Shown one piece after another: positions 11,574 to 12,225 of a stretch of 12,225 nucleotides of DNA. Position 1 is the stretch's first letter; every line of letters begins with the position of its first letter. Below the pieces are notes generated by a model. That model was not told the origin of the DNA, searched no databases, and saw nothing but the letters and a program-made list of their open reading frames with translations. Source of the DNA: Candidatus Nitrotoga sp. CP45 (GTDB lineage Bacteria; Bacteroidota; Bacteroidia; Flavobacteriales; Flavobacteriaceae); NCBI GenBank assembly GCA_943329165.2, contig CALQCV020000032.1, forward strand, positions 1 to 12,225. Reading direction: 5' to 3'. Both the position numbers and the translations under genes were made by a program.

Positions 11574-12225
11574 TTAAAATCGTTCTATTGCCTGTTGAAT
11601 TTTTTCTTCGGTAACGCAAAGCGAAAACCGAATATAATTTTCTCCATTACTACCGAAAATAGTTCCCGGCGTGATAAAAATATGTTTTTCAATTAATACT
11701 TTATCAATAAATTCTTCAGACATTATACCTTCTGGAAGCTTTGCCCAAACAAACAAACCAACACTATTTTTATCGAAAACACAATTCAGTTTTTCGGCCA
11801 ATTTAAAAATCAGATTTCGTCTTTTTGTATAAATTTCATTCTGCTTTTCGAACCAATCGTTTCCAAGTTTCAACGCCTCAATCGCTCCTTTCTGAATTCC
11901 GTAAAACATCCCGCTATCCATGTTGCTTTTTACTTTTAGAATAGCATCAATTAATGTTGGATTTCCCATCACCATTCCAACACGCCAGCCTGCCATATTA
12001 TAGGTTTTGGATAATGAGTTTAATTCTATAGCAATCTCTTTTGAACCTTCTACTTGTAATATAGACAGCGGATTTCCATTCAAAACAAAACTATAAGGAT
12101 TGTCATTTACAATCAATATATTGTGTTTTTTTCCAAAGGCTATAAGGTCTTTAAACAACTCCAAAGTGCCATTCGCACCAGTTGGCATGTGAGGATACGA
12201 AACCCACATTAGTTTTACTTTTGAT
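11574..12225 (-). CDS. Class I/II PLP-dependent aminotransferase (N-terminus outside window)
   Basis: The C-terminal 216 codons of a fold type I aminotransferase are visible, open to the window edge; an ATG at 12209 is internal (MWVSYPHMPTGA) and not the true start. NDNPYSF (35-41 counting from that Met) carries the Asp and Tyr that contact PLP, and SLSKTYNMAGWRVGM (65-79) carries the Schiff-base lysine (codon at 12008-12006). IRFSLC near the end contains the carboxylate-binding Arg. The enzyme probably transfers amino groups between glutamate or aspartate and aromatic keto acids or prephenate, because it heads tyrA and the DAHP synthase/chorismate mutase gene with only 10-nt spacing. In Bacteroidota a pheA gene is often found next upstream; that would lie outside this window. 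The exact substrate is inferred from context only. Confidence 0.9.
   Translation of the reverse strand, partial: SKVKLMWVSYPHMPTGANGTLELFKDLIAFGKKHNILIVNDNPYSFVLNGNPLSILQVEGSKEIAIELNSLSKTYNMAGWRVGMVMGNPTLIDAILKVKSNMDSGMFYGIQKGAIEALKLGNDWFEKQNEIYTKRRNLIFKLAEKLNCVFDKNSVGLFVWAKLPEGIMSEEFIDKVLIEKHIFITPGTIFGSNGENYIRFSLCVTEEKIQQAIERF

Noticed and set aside
1..12225. A mobile element, CRISPR array, defence island or prophage
   Set aside because: All recognisable genes are conserved housekeeping or secretion genes; no transposase, integrase, target duplication or spacer-repeat array was found. The short-period repeats have units of only 7 or 10 nt and no spacers.

Overview
The window is AT-rich chromosomal DNA from a member of Bacteroidota, most likely Flavobacterium or a close relative. 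Three things point there. The promoters have the Bacteroidota form (TTTG or TTG, 19-21 nt, then TAnnTTTG). One secreted protein ends in a type IX secretion (Por) sorting domain. The aromatic pathway uses a DAHP synthase fused at its C-terminus to chorismate mutase, an arrangement known from this phylum. Every protein gene is on the minus strand; the only plus-strand gene found is tRNA-Pro(GGG). This is a housekeeping region: no phage, insertion sequence, CRISPR or defence genes were seen.

Layout from left to right, with all coding sequence transcribed right to left. 1-1038: arginase/formimidoylglutamase-family ureohydrolase, cut at its C-terminus, with a clear promoter. 1171-3225: secreted M36-like metallopeptidase with a strong terminator. 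3301-4584: kynureninase. 4585-4850: a non-coding stretch with a 10-nt-period repeat, a candidate structured RNA or dispersed element, and the queA terminator. 4851-5900: queA. 5901-6081: divergent promoter region for queA and the tRNA. 6082-6155: tRNA-Pro. 6159-9333: rsgA, dtd, a MazG-like pyrophosphohydrolase and aroA, read as one probable transcription unit. 9334-9626: non-coding, with a terminator and a second inverted repeat. 9627-12225: an operon of an aminotransferase (cut at the window edge), tyrA and the bifunctional aroG/chorismate mutase gene.

Functionally, aroG-CM, tyrA, the aminotransferase and the nearby aroA make up much of the chorismate to tyrosine/phenylalanine route. QueA (queuosine), Dtd (D-aminoacyl-tRNA proofreading), RsgA (30S maturation) and the tRNA belong to translation. 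Kynureninase, the ureohydrolase and the secreted peptidase fit amino-acid and protein use.

The most unusual feature is a set of short degenerate tandem repeats with a strict 7-nt period, in at least four sequence families. They sit in the leaders of several genes just upstream of the start codon. Three blocks also lie in frame inside aroA, where they encode peptide segments that look like inserted loops. A separate 10-nt-period family occurs twice. These repeats also explain a false N-terminal extension of dtd and probably the TTG start of rsgA.
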